This document shows, piece by piece, positions 1 through 10,570 of a DNA stretch of 64,000 bases. Below the pieces are notes generated by a model. That model saw only the letters and a list, made by a program, of their open reading frames with translations. It was not told where the DNA came from and searched no databases. Positions within the stretch are counted from its first letter, which is position 1. The number at the start of each line of letters is the position of its first letter. Made by a program: the position numbers and the translations under genes. Origin of the DNA: Chrysoporthe austroafricana (lineage: Eukaryota; Ascomycota; Sordariomycetes; Diaporthales; Cryphonectriaceae); assembly GCA_001051155.2 (NCBI GenBank), contig JYIP02000012.1:582001-646000 (forward strand), read 5' to 3'.

Positions 1-597
1 GGCACCTTGGTGCACCCGGAGCTGGGAGTTTTTGTTTCGGGGCATTTGAACCACTCGGCATTGCCCATTTGGGAAGAACCACATGATGACCTCCCCGACT
101 TTTTAAATAAGGTACCTACGTAGGCAGGTAGTCGAGCCAGGAGATAGAATAGAGTCAAGCAAACTCGGAAAAGTCGAATCTCTCGGCTCGTGAATGCACA
201 TCGTGATCTAGTCTCCGGCATCATATTTTGCTTAGCTCAACTAAGCTAAGTTGCATCGCAGCACCAGGTGCGAATGGTTATTGCACAATAACACAAGCCA
301 GCCATCCTCCGTCTATGTGGTTGACAGAGACCAACGAGCATCCTGCCTGCAGGATGACACGCCGGACAGGAGCTGAGATGCTCCTCTTGTGTTCCGGACC
401 GGGTTTCTTTTCCTTCCATTTTCGATCCGAACAACCAGCCAATCGGTGACTAGACGCGGTCGACGCTAGGACTAGATAGAGGGTGTACCTATACTTGAAC
501 AGAATAGGGAACACACCTCGTCTGAAGCAGCACAACTTTGCACACGAGCCATCTTCGGACGGGACAATGTTTTCAAGAGGCCCGTCGTGACTTCATT
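1..597. other. Intergenic, upstream of the eqolisin-like gene
   Basis: No coding exon is supported here. The stretch is the 5' flank of the gene starting at 598 and holds only short unconserved frames. A small tract of tacctacgtaggcaggta type near 110-130 is the kind of short palindromic motif common in fungal spacers. Confidence 0.5.
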
Positions 598-1646
598 ATG
601 GATCGCCTGAGCCGCCACTTGCGAGAGTCTTGGCCATATGTAGGTCCTCCGTCTCGTCCAGACCTTCCCTTTGTGTGTCACTGACACGTGGGTGAGCTTA
701 GAGAGCTATTATCAACCACAGACTACGATACGAGGCCATCCCGCCACCGCCGCTCAGCGCGGATTGCGGCCACGGTGCCGACCAGAAATATTCCGCGGCG
801 GGAACCTCCACAGTCGTCGCACCCCACAAGAGGAAAGTGATCATTTCATTCCTACTCGGCTTCGCATTCGCCTCTGCTATCGCTGGGGTGCTAGCTTTCG
901 TTGTGGCAACCAATGCACAGGTTGCGGGCCGACAAGACGTCCAGCCAGGTCCCTCCAACTCCCGGTTCACGTTCACGCCCGACTGGGCCGGCGTCGTCCT
1001 GTCTACGCCACCCCCGAACCAGCGATTCGCCGCAGCCAAAGCCAGCTTGACGATACCGCACACGACAGCTGCGGAGGAGAGCAGCGGGCTTGCAGAAGCG
1101 CAAGCGGTCTCGGTGTGGCTAGGGATCGACGCTAACAGCAGAGGCTCTCCGGGCCTGCGAACAGGCCTCACGCTCAGAGCATTGCCCGACGGGGAGACGA
1201 TGCTTGAGGCTATGTATCAATGGGGCTCGGACGGCCCGCACACCTACGCCAAGCTGGGCCCCCTATCGCCGGGCGACGCGCTGCAGCTGGAAGTAGTCAT
1301 GTTCAACGAGACATTCGCCAAGGCCGAGATGCAGAACATGGCGACGGGCAGCAAGGCGACCAAGTACTGGGCACAGCCGCCGCAGCCCCAGGCGGCGCTC
1401 TCTGGCCAGAGCGTTGGGTGGATCCTGGAGGACGCCTCGTCACGTCCGGGGACGGACCGGATGGGCAAGAGCAGCTCCCTCCTAGACTTTGGGCGCGTGG
1501 TCCTGGAGCACTGCATCGTATGGACGGACAAAGATGAGCTGCTGACGGCCGATCAGGGCGACGTGTACAGGATCCGCCAGAGCGGCGTGGCACGCACTGG
1601 TGTCCACGTCGAGGAGGAGGCGGTCTTCTTCACCTTCATCGAATGA
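598..1646 (+). CDS. Membrane-anchored eqolisin-like (peptidase G1) protein with a replaced catalytic Gln
   Basis: The model has two exons, 598-639 and 702-1646, and gives 328 aa. The 62-bp intron starts GTAGGT, has a CACTGAC branch site and ends TTAG. The downstream frame has no ATG of its own, only a GTG at 837, so an upstream exon is required. A KRK patch is followed by one hydrophobic segment at about residues 60-84, suggesting a type II signal anchor. The C-terminal half matches the G1 glutamic peptidase fold: WLGID, a TG strand, an acidic turn, then VGWILED. Known eqolisins use a Gln and a Glu. The Glu is kept (about residue 257, in WILED), but the Gln position in the LQTG motif reads LRTG (Arg167, codon CGA). 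It is therefore probably not an active peptidase, or it has another role. It is tail-to-tail with the next gene, 59 bp away. Confidence 0.72.
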
Positions 1647-1705
1647 ACAACCGACGGCACGAAAGCGGCGAGGAGGCGCGTAGCTGCTCAGCTCGGCCGT
1701 GAGGT

Positions 1706-4584
1706 CTACACTACACTCTTGTGGGCCCTGACAGCTATGTCGACCAGCTCGGTAACGCGGTCGAAGAAGTCGATCGTGGGCAGCACCGACGACATTCGCG
1801 CGAAGAAGCCATGCGCGACGGCCAGCACGGCTCGCGCGTCTTCGAAATTGGCAGTTCCGTGCGTCGAGACTTGTGTGGCCATTTTGCACAGACTGAGCGA
1901 CGGCAGAAACAGAAGAATCCTATTGTTTTTGTCCATCAGGGCTCGTCAGTCACGTGTCGCTTAGTAAATAGCTAGCAGTATGTGAAGTAATTAGAGCAGC
2001 CACGGTGCCTTACCGATCATACACAATGTCATCGGGCTCGATTCGGTTGCTGAACTTAAAGATGTCTCGACTGAGAGGTATCACCGGCGACCAAAGCGGT
2101 GGCTTCTCCGTAGTTTCCATCCATGTGTCATCAACATCGAGCAGTGCAAGCTTTGCTTCACAGTACTGATAAAGCATGCATATAGCCAGCCGTCTGGCGA
2201 GACTGCTACTCTTGGTGTTTCTGTCAAGCAACCGGCCGTCGTCGGGAAGCGACCCGTACCAGTCCTCGAGCTCTGCGGCGATGCTTGCCTTGCTCTCGGA
2301 AGATCGAGACTGGTCTTCGCGGGCATGCGATGTTTCGTTATAGATCCGCGCACATAGCTTGCTGTATCTGCATTGAGCCAGGAGCCAGTCCTGGTTGCTA
2401 TTGCAATCTTCCATTGGCGGCGGTGTATACTGCAGACACGGTTCTGGAAGCAACTGGAGAAGGCGTCAGTGGCGCTGTGCTCGCAGACACCTGGCCAGCC
2501 CCGCGGCAAAGGAATGCGACCAGACGGAGATTCGAGCTGACAACGCACCGAGAACGACATCCAACGTAGGGCATTGACCTTGTCGACGCAGAATACTATC
2601 CAGCACGCCCGTTTGACTCTGGCGGCTAGTCCCGGCGATTCAGCACACAGGCTCTGCAACGCCGCGGCGGAATGTAGACTAAGAGTCTGGATGATGGACA
2701 CAGCAGTCGCTAAGAGCTTGGGCAAGTGCTTCATGCCCAGCTTGTGGACGAGTTGGAGCTAGAAAAGGTGAGCTTCGCGCAACAAGGATCAGGAGGCGAG
2801 AAAAATCCACCTACAACTGCTACGATGGCCTGCACCTGCGGTCAGGCACCAGTGGCAACGACACACGGAAAAAAGAAAAAGAAATGTTACAGTGCCTTGA
2901 AACGTACCAGGAATTTATCCACCGAGTCCGGCTCGGCATTCAAGCCGTCGTGAGCCTCGCCCATGAGAGCTATCAGCCCAACACTGTCCGGCTTGCGCTG
3001 GTCTGGTTTCAACAGAGATCCCCACGCCGCTAGAGTGACCACGACACACCTGTCGACGGCGGTCGCTTGAGTCCTAAAAGAAGGTTGGAGGAAGTTGACC
3101 GCGGCGAGAACCTCGCGCTGCTCTAGATATAGCTTGACACTGGCGGGCACTATTATCAGCAGAGGGAGCAGTGGGCAGCTATGTCTACGAAGGGCAATAA
3201 GTCTCACCCTAGTGGCTCCTCGAAGCAACCTATAGAACTAATCAAGATCTGACTCGCGAGAGGACGGGGTAAGACAGAGATACGGCAAGAGACAGCGCCT
3301 ATATTTTCCCTCTCGCGTGTAGGCGTACTTACTGCGAATAAGCGATTGGATGGGCAGGTCTGCCCAGCCGATGTCACGCGCAGTCTGCTGCCCAAGGCCA
3401 GACGACCACCAGGCTGCTGGGAGACTGCGTTGGCATTCCTGAGACATGATGAAGCTGATCGCCTCGGCCGCCGTCTGCCGCGCAGCTTCGTCAACCTTTG
3501 CCCTGGAAAACAGCGCAGTAAGAGGCGAGACGCAGGGGTCGAAGCGGGGCCGCGACCGCTCAGCATCTCTATCCAGTTGTGTTAACGCCGGGAACAGCAG
3601 TTGCCTGCGTTCCCCATCATAAGCGTGCCCTCTGGCCTCCTTGTCTTTGTACCGATTTGACAAGTTCAATGCTAGGCTCGCTGGGGTTTGCGGCTTCACC
3701 CCGGCATCTTGTCCTCGCTGGAGCGCTACCGGCGTTGGGGGGGTGTTGACCGGGAGTGGCCTCGGCACGGCTGTCGTTATTGCCTGCAGCATGGTATCTA
3801 CTGCGTCGAGACCTCGTATGCTAGAGACCGAGTCCTGGCGGGTTCGGGAGGCTTGCGGTGCACTCCCGATCTCTAAGGCTGGCAGATTGATTAGCACAGC
3901 TTCTCGGCCGTCTCAGCGGCTTTCATGTCGAAGCCGTGTAAAGTACACACCTTGCGGATAGGTACCCGTCCAAGAGCACTCTGGTAGCGGCATCTCTTTT
4001 GGGGTCGCGCCTTGCGAGACCTGAGGTGCCAGCTCACCGGTAGGCAGGCTTAACAAGTCCTCACCAAGGTTGTCATGTGTGGAGGTGGAAGGTGTGGCGA
4101 GGTTCATGAACCAGTCCATGGAATCGATCTCTGAGGATACCAGGCTGTGAGAGGAGACGGAACCCCAGGTGTCCGGCTCGGGACTACCCATCGAAAAGCC
4201 CGCACTACTAGTTGTCGACGGCCCCCGCCGGTGGGCAGCCCTGGGTAGCTGTCGATCGGCCTCTGATGTCTCGGCCGTCGGAGAGAGATACGAGCAGGTG
4301 ATATTATGCCGCTGAAGATAGTAGGAAATGATCAGGTAAAGTCTTCTTATCTGGCCCAGGCGCTTTGATGCTCACCTGGCACAGCCGGCATGGCCGTTCT
4401 CCATTGCCTTGGTTTACATCGATGTCAGAGTCCTTCTAGACACTACTGAAAGCCTTCCTGAGCCTTCCTGAGCTGCGGGATGCGGGATGCACTTACAGCG
4501 GATCTTTTTCCGCCTACAGTATGTGCAAGCACCCCGTCTTCTGGTGATTCTTGGTCGGTCTCGATCTGGCGAGTCGGTCGGCAT
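1706..4584 (-). CDS. Zn2Cys6 binuclear-cluster transcription factor, nine exons
   Basis: A complete model can be joined: exons 4584-4497, 4407-4376, 4311-3951, 3878-3333, 3149-2908, 2835-2815, 2758-2491, 2443-2014 and 1919-1706, 733 aa. Phases agree at every junction. The zinc cluster lies at about residues 20-46: CTYCRRKKIRC, five residues, then CRLC, six residues and Cys, and two introns interrupt it. The start is the ATG at 4584, 19 codons before the first Cys. The middle resembles the fungal-specific regulatory domain (VKRACWIVFCVDK, then RYSKLCARIYNET). The family binds CGG-type sites in the nucleus; the target is unknown. Odd points are a 21-nt microexon (2835-2815), less certain than the rest, and a 183-bp intron. 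No biosynthetic backbone gene lies nearby. The zinc cluster is certain; the internal joins are inference. Confidence 0.78.
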
Positions 4585-4635
4585 GCTTGGCCCAGTCTTC
4601 CAGACAAGCTCGAGAGCTTGGACAAATGTAGCAAG

Positions 4636-4659
4636 CAGGCCTCTTTCTTTCTTTCTTTC

Positions 4660-4690
<31 letters not shown>

Positions 4691-4737
4691 TTTTTCTTTT
4701 TTTCTTTTTTTTGTGTGTATGTGTTCCCCCCCCTCTT
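4636..4737. repeat. Polypyrimidine (CTTT)n/T-rich tract upstream of the Zn2Cys6 gene
   Basis: About 75 bases of C and T only, with repeated ctttctttctttt blocks, followed by a short GT-rich and C-rich end. It lies 50-150 bp upstream of the start codon at 4584, where fungal promoters often carry CT-rich tracts near transcription starts. On the minus strand it reads as a purine tract. Confidence 0.7.
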
Positions 4738-6462
4738 TCTACTTGGAGGGGAAAATCAAAATAAAGGATCCAGAATATCGACGCAAAAAGAAGTAAGAAT
4801 AAACATCTGAGCAAAGAAATGACGAGCAGGCAAGGCTGTTTTGTCAGCATATGAATCCTCGGCCGCGGAATAGAGGCGAATGTAGGCACCGGCCATTTAT
4901 GCGCTGCTCATGCTCTCCTGACGGTACTTTGTAAGCTGTATCTTCCTTCCCTTGTCCGGAGTTACTCTATCGAACGGGGGCTCACATGAGCGAACAAACT
5001 AGTCTACAATGGAAGTTCTACCGAGTTGTACATCAACTTGCTGCACCTATAATTGGTCCGCTCGGCTCCTTTGTACTGTACTTTGTCCGAGGATCTTCAT
5101 TCAAATGCTCTGTGCGAGCTACACCAGCGGTGAGCGCACACTTGCGGAGCAGCCTTCCGCACCTTCGCTGCACCGCAGTACATAGTCACTGAAACAGCGC
5201 ATCGGCACACAATGCATGTGGACAATACCTTGAACATCATCCCGTTCCAACAGATGCAGCTGCACGGCACCCCGAATGAATTTTTTGCAATCAAAGACTT
5301 TTGTCCATATATATACGTTTTATAACTACAGCTTACCCTGGCTACCTTACCTAAGGTCGGTATGCTGCTGTACATACTTGATGACCGAGCCCCAGCAGGA
5401 AGCAGCGGGATTTTCCCAACCGCGGGCAGGATCGCTTGGCAAAAGCTTAGGGTGACGTTAGGTACCAAAGGATCTAAGATATCTTATCTGACCTAGTAGT
5501 CTAGGTAATATAAGGTAGGTAGTAATCCCTGACTTGGCCATCAGCTTCCAGAGCAGAGCGGTTAATGCGGCGTTATCATCTACCGCCCCCGATGTTCGCC
5601 GGCTAGTCCAGTAACGGGCTCGAACAACAGCTTCATAGTACCTACAGCTTATCAGCTTGAAGCTGTGGGCAGTCTGAAGCGAGATTTTGACTAAATTTCC
5701 CGGGACGTGGTCCAGGACCGCGGTGGCCAAGTCAAGGTAGGATATCCTCACGTCACGTAATATCCTCTGCCACGGCCCGACTTATCCTTGGCCTCGCTGA
5801 ATCAGCTCGAGATAGGCTACTGTCGACCGTGGGCTGAGCTACGCAGTATTTGATGTTTTATTGTAGAAGCACTCTAGGGGGCAATACCAATGGTAGAAAG
5901 TTCGGTGGATTCAATAGCTCTCGCTAGAATAAACAGCCTGGGGATATAGCCAGGTCAGGACACACTAGTCCAAACTGGGTCTAGTGTGGATCTGACTCAG
6001 TTCAGTGAGCCTGCAAGGCTGCAACAGAGGCCCCCCATCGCCTCTTGCCACATTTATACTTACTTTTCGACAGTATTGACGCCGATGCAGCGAGATCCAC
6101 AAGGAGCAAAGCCCTAGTCTGGTCGAAAGTGGCTAGACACACAGCCGGGGAGCGTCTGACTGCCTCACAGAGTCCCTACAGAGTGGTAGTCGGCGGCCCC
6201 CCAGCTTCCGACCGTACACTAGTAGTATGTACTAAAGCTATTCCTCCTCGCGAACTGGGCGGCGCAGTGCATTACTTATCTTCTCTGCTACCGACCGTCC
6301 CGCGAACGCCACCCTGCGGTTGCCAGCGGTCAGAACCTTGTGCAACCCAGTCGGCGTCGTAGATACAGCCAGACGGCAGAAAGCCCCGACTGCTCGCAGC
6401 TACACGGGAGTTCTCCGGATGGCTGACAGCAGAAAGTAGCCGATGGGCCATCCAGAAGGACA
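4738..6462. other. Intergenic, no gene seen
   Basis: Short frames exist on both strands but none has a recognisable domain, plausible intron pairs or coding-like composition. The region includes short AT-rich repeats of the taggtaggt/acctaggt kind around 5330-5530. It is the shared upstream/downstream spacer between the regulator and the dehydrogenase gene. Confidence 0.5.
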
Positions 6463-7343
6463 CTAGAAAGGTTGGATACCTGCCCCACCCACGACCTTGC
6501 CCGCATCAGCATCTTTGCCGCCCTCTATCAAGGTGGTGATCAGCTCTCCCCCAGTCGAGGCAGGCCCGGCCCCCCTCCGGGCCATACTTGCTCTCTGGCC
6601 ACCCAGGCCGGTGGCGAGGAAGCCTGGCGAGACGCTCCACACCTTGACCCCGTCCTCCTTCAGCACCCAGTGCCAGGAGAGCATCATCATGTTCAACGCC
6701 GTCTTGCTGGCGCGGTAAGCACTCGGCAGCACCGCACCCTTCTTAGGCCACCCAGCCGGGATAGGTGGGGGGACGGGGTAGTGCGCCTCGCTCATCCTCT
6801 CCGCGCTCGCCAGCCCGCTGGTGACGAAGAGCAGTCGAGGATCCGAGGACTTGAGAAGCAGCGGCACGAATGTGTGTGTCATGATGTTCGCCCCGGACAC
6901 GTTGACATCATACGCCTTGTTCCAGGCCTCACGCATGCTGATGTCGCCGTAGACACAATCCGCGTCCAACGCAATGCCTAGGTAAGTATATGACATTAAT
7001 CAACGCTCAGTGCTACAACTTCAGATAAAGGGCAGCGGTGCATGAGCTCACCTGCATTGTTCACCAGGGTATCGATACGCCCGTGGGTGGCCTGGACTTT
7101 GTCGAAGGCATCAGATATCGAGTCGTCGCTGGCGACGTCGACCTGTAGCAGCTCCATAGTGCTGTTTGTCTCAGCGACATCATTCCTCAGCGCCTCCAAT
7201 GCTGCTTCGCCCTTTTCTAGAGATCGGGTGCCCATAAGAATGTGGTATGTCCGTGTCGACCGGAGGAGCGCCTTGACCGTCTCCCAGCCAATGCCAGAGT
7301 TCGCTCCGGTCACAAGGACGACGGTTTTGCTTGCAGCAGCCAT
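6463..7343 (-). CDS. Short-chain dehydrogenase/reductase (SDR)
   Basis: Two exons, from 7343 down to 7052 and 6977-6463, with a 74-bp intron (6978-7051) that splits the NNAG glycine codon. The product is 268 aa. Motifs are in classical SDR order: TGANSGIG (about residues 12-19, NAD(P) binding), NNAG (95-98), catalytic Ser151 in VTSG, then Tyr185 and Lys189 in YRASK. An in-frame ATG at 7415 would add 24 residues, but a TATATAA box abuts it, so transcription should start inside that extension and the ATG at 7343 is preferred. The enzyme is a soluble NAD(P)-dependent oxidoreductase of unknown substrate. It is about 200 aa short of any multidomain form, so it is probably stand-alone. Confidence 0.85.
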
Positions 7344-7415
7344 GTTCACGGTCGTGATAGGCCGGAGAATAGATGTGGTGAGCTCCTGCGAGGCCACCGT
7401 GCGTAGTTGGACCAT

Positions 7416-7424
7416 GTTATATAC
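7416..7424 (-). promoter_or_regulatory. TATA box of the SDR gene
   Basis: TATATAA on the minus strand ends one base before an ATG at 7415 and lies about 75 bp upstream of the ATG at 7343. With the usual 25-40 bp from TATA to transcription start, only the second ATG would be in the mRNA. Confidence 0.5.
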
Positions 7425-7953
7425 CTTTTACGGTCAGATTGGTCATCCATATTAGGCAGGTGGCACCAAAAAGCACTTCCCGGGGAGCCGCTGCTGCATT
7501 TGACCTTGCTCGGGCTGGAGCTACCTCGGCCACGGCCCTTCACAATGAATTTCTGATTTCGAAGTATTTTCATGTCTTGATAGAGAAGGCAAGTATGATA
7601 AGGGCTGATTCATATTTCAAGACTTGTCATTTTCATTTCGAAAAGTCTCTTCATATTTATTTAGTCTACACCTCGCCTAAATCTTCCAACAACTTTCCAA
7701 TGTAGAAGACGTTCCCTTTGCAATCAAAAGGTATTATGACCGTCTTGAAACCATATCGCATGTGCGGTACGATACATTTACATCTGCGCTCTCAAGCGAA
7801 GTGTATTGATAAATACACATTCTTCGGCCGGCGGTCGGCACCTTTGGAAAGTTCTTTTTTTTTTTTTACACCTGGTAGACTCTGTGGCGAGCCTTGTCAT
7901 ATGGACCTGGATAGATAGGTAGCAGGGCAACCTTAGTGGCAGCAAAGTCTCAT
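7425..7953. other. Intergenic, no gene seen
   Basis: AT-richer spacer between the SDR promoter and the 3' end of RIB1, with a run of T at about 7855-7866. No coding frame is supported. Confidence 0.5.
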
Positions 7954-9197
7954 TCATTGATTGGGTAGTGAACCCATATCCAACATGTGCCCCATCTTCT
8001 CGATCTGGAGCCGATTTTCAGTATGGATTCGTGCATACAGATCAGCCGGGCAGCACTTACTTTGGTCTTGAGGTATCCTTCGACCTCCTTACTCCGGAAG
8101 CCACCCCTTCCTCTCCAGCTGAGGGGCACCATCTCGACCCTCTCCCTGACAATGACTTCTCGGTTGGGACCCTCAACCGCACGAATCTTGTCAGGGTTGT
8201 TCGTCAATAACCTGATCTGGTCTTGGCCCAAATCTAACAGCATGGCGGTAGCAAGGCCGTAGCTTCTGGCATCGGCAGGATGTCTCAGCAGCAGGTTTGC
8301 CTCGACGGTATCGGAGCCCAGATCCTGAAGGTTGTATGCCTTGAGCTTCTCACCTAAACCAATGCCCCGCCCTTCCTGCCTCAGGTAGATGATGACACCC
8401 CCGGCGCTGTTGGATGGTAGGGACATCAGCCTGGCGGCCTCATCGAGCTGCTCGCCACAGTCGCACCGTGCCGACCAAGCCGTCTCTCCAGTGTAACACT
8501 CGCTGTGTATGCGCACCAGGGGGATGTCGCCGCCTCTCGTGGGCGTACCTTTCTCGTCGTGATCGGGTGTGGCAGGTTGCGGGCCCATCATGCCGCTAGT
8601 GGTCCTGCCAGGGTATAGACGTCCGACGTAGGCGCCGCGGACCATACGGTCGGTCTCAGTTTCACCGGGTCTGGGGGCGTCCAGGCTCTTGCTCCGGATG
8701 TTATCGCCAAAGACAATGGCCAAATGCTCCTTATTGTCGACGTCGTTGGTGTAGAGATGGAGGAACATCTCAGTACCAGCCACGGTAGGGATGCGGGCTC
8801 GCACGATACATTCGACATTGGGTAAGCGCTCGACTAGGCGGGGCTTCGCAGAGCCGCAGCCCGAGTCTGGGCCGGGGAGGGAGGAGTCGACGGGGACGGC
8901 ACGGGCGGGACGAAGAGAGGGGCCGGCAGAAGACGTCGGACCTCCGACCAAGGTGGATGGAGTGGTCGTGCCGGGTGTCGCGGGAGGGGTGAAGGACGGA
9001 CTGAGCAGGGAGGGCGGCGGTGGTCGTGTTATTGTAGACCCTGGCTCATCTTGGTCGGACTCGTGGCGTGTAGTCGCACTGCTGCCATCGAGAGCGGCGG
9101 GTGTGAGATCATCGAGGTCGGCGTCAGGATGGTGGGGTGTGGTCCTCGGTGAGTAGAAGGAGGGCAGACCTGTCTCGGTGCGCCGCTGGCCAGCCAT
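7954..9197 (-). CDS. RIB1: GTP cyclohydrolase II (riboflavin biosynthesis)
   Basis: Catalyses the first committed step of riboflavin synthesis: GTP to 2,5-diamino-6-ribosylamino-4(3H)-pyrimidinone 5'-phosphate, formate and pyrophosphate. Exon 1 (9197-8061) carries the whole catalytic domain; a 56-bp intron (8005-8060, GTAAGT to CCAG) precedes a 51-nt last exon (8004-7954) that restores the conserved end [10 protein letters not shown]. Total 395 aa. Zinc-binding cysteines are C234, C245 and C247 in [18 protein letters not shown], with the same spacing as in bacterial RibA. The RQEGRGIGL and NNPDK motifs follow. Without splicing, the frame ends in an unrelated 36-residue tail, so the intron is real. 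The first 100 or so residues are Pro/Ser/Thr-rich, a fungal extension. It is cytosolic and single-copy in most fungi. Confidence 0.95.
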
Positions 9198-10570
9198 ATC
9201 CTCTGCGTACTTGACGTATCAATTGAGCCCTCCAATGCGGCCCCGAGGTGAACTGTTTAAGCGGCGCCTCAACCTGAGCCGGTGCCTCCGGTGGTGCCGG
9301 TAATGGGGGATCGACCCTAGCTTCCTCGACCCAAGCCCGAGCCCAGGACCATGGGCTTTCTCGAATGCCCAATCCCAGTGAATCAGGCCCGAGGACCTGT
9401 GGGAAAATAGTCAATGGAGCCCTGGCCAAGGAGAGTTGCTCGCTGTAGACCGCGTCCTCGCCGTCGTCCTAGTCCTGTCTCCGTAACACTTACAATTGCG
9501 CCTGCACTTGCGCCTGCTCACACGATGTCGGAGTGGCGCCTGATGGTGCAATTTCCCTCAGATTGGGTCGAGGAGAAGAAGGGAGGATGGCGTGCTTATT
9601 GCCGGAGAGCAATGACAGGAAGAGCAAAGAAGAGGAATGGTGATCGTGTCTGCACTGACTGCAATGCTTGGAGGTGGCCGAGTCGAAGTCGGAGCGAAAG
9701 GAGGCTCCGCTCCGCTTTCCGGCACCCCACCGTGCCCACTAACTCGACCTGCTTTAGACCGCTGCGGCATACTAAGTAAGCCTTAGTCAGCGCCTAAATT
9801 CGAACCCGATGACGAATTCTGGGTATTGTAGAAAAGCATATGGTACTATGGCACGTGCACGGATACCCATGCGGTGTCCTAGCCGCCTCCTAAGAGCCAC
9901 GGCACTGGGCTATGCTGCGCTTTACCTAGTAGTCAGTCTTAACAATGCCATTTTAATCCCAAGTTAAGTGCACTCCGCCGACGTAGAAGCGCTCAACAAT
10001 GAAGTCGTCCTACGATTCCGACCCCCTGGGCTAAAGGCTGAAAGTGGTCTCCTTGAGCGCGAGGGGCGGAACTTTAGCACTCATAGCAATCCTCCTAGCT
10101 GCAAGTTTGCTAGAGAGTGGCCATCAAGAAGACGGTCGGTTGATGAGTTTCATGCGGCCAACGTCCTCTCCGGGCGGGGCGGCCCTGAAGGCCCAGGCTT
10201 AACCCCGCCGAGGCGACCCCCATGTGGGCACCTAAGCACCTTACCGTTGCGCGCGCTAATCCCACGTACGGATGTACCCCGCTAGGTCGGCAAGGTCTAC
10301 CTACAGTGGACATTGGACCCTGGACGCGGCAGGCCATGTAATCTTTTTCGACGCGTCTCTAGAACGCCACTGGGCTCAACCACCCCAGAGCCCTCAGTAC
10401 TCACACCAGAGTCATCTATGGGCCATGTCGACAGTGTTGCAACTCTTGATGATCAGCAGGACACCTGAAGGATTCGTCATCTGAGATCGTCGCATGTGCC
10501 AGCGGTTACAGCTGAGAAGAGCCGAGACTCCCACAGTCACCAAACAGCGGCCGGAACCCGGAAGACTGGA
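9198..10570. other. Divergent promoter region, no gene seen
   Basis: 1.4 kb between RIB1 (minus) and the coilin-like gene (plus). It contains only short frames without domains. A GTTCGAA-containing stretch near 9797-9806 was tested as a tRNA T-arm and rejected. Confidence 0.5.

Noticed and set aside
1706..4191. A pseudogene reading of the Zn2Cys6 locus
   Set aside because: Frames looked broken, but eight introns with correct phase restore a single 733-aa product.
4443..4889. Lys/Glu-rich minus-strand frame
   Set aside because: Translation of the CTTT tract and out of frame with the zinc cluster.
1706..9197. Secondary-metabolite cluster (regulator plus dehydrogenase)
   Set aside because: No PKS, NRPS, terpene synthase, P450 or transporter; RIB1 is housekeeping.
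9781..9830. tRNA-like GTTCGAA element
   Set aside because: No A-box at the required distance on either strand and no cloverleaf.
10496..10570. N-terminal extension of the coilin-like frame
   Set aside because: It begins with GTG, not used for nuclear fungal genes; the ATG at 10571 starts the conserved part.
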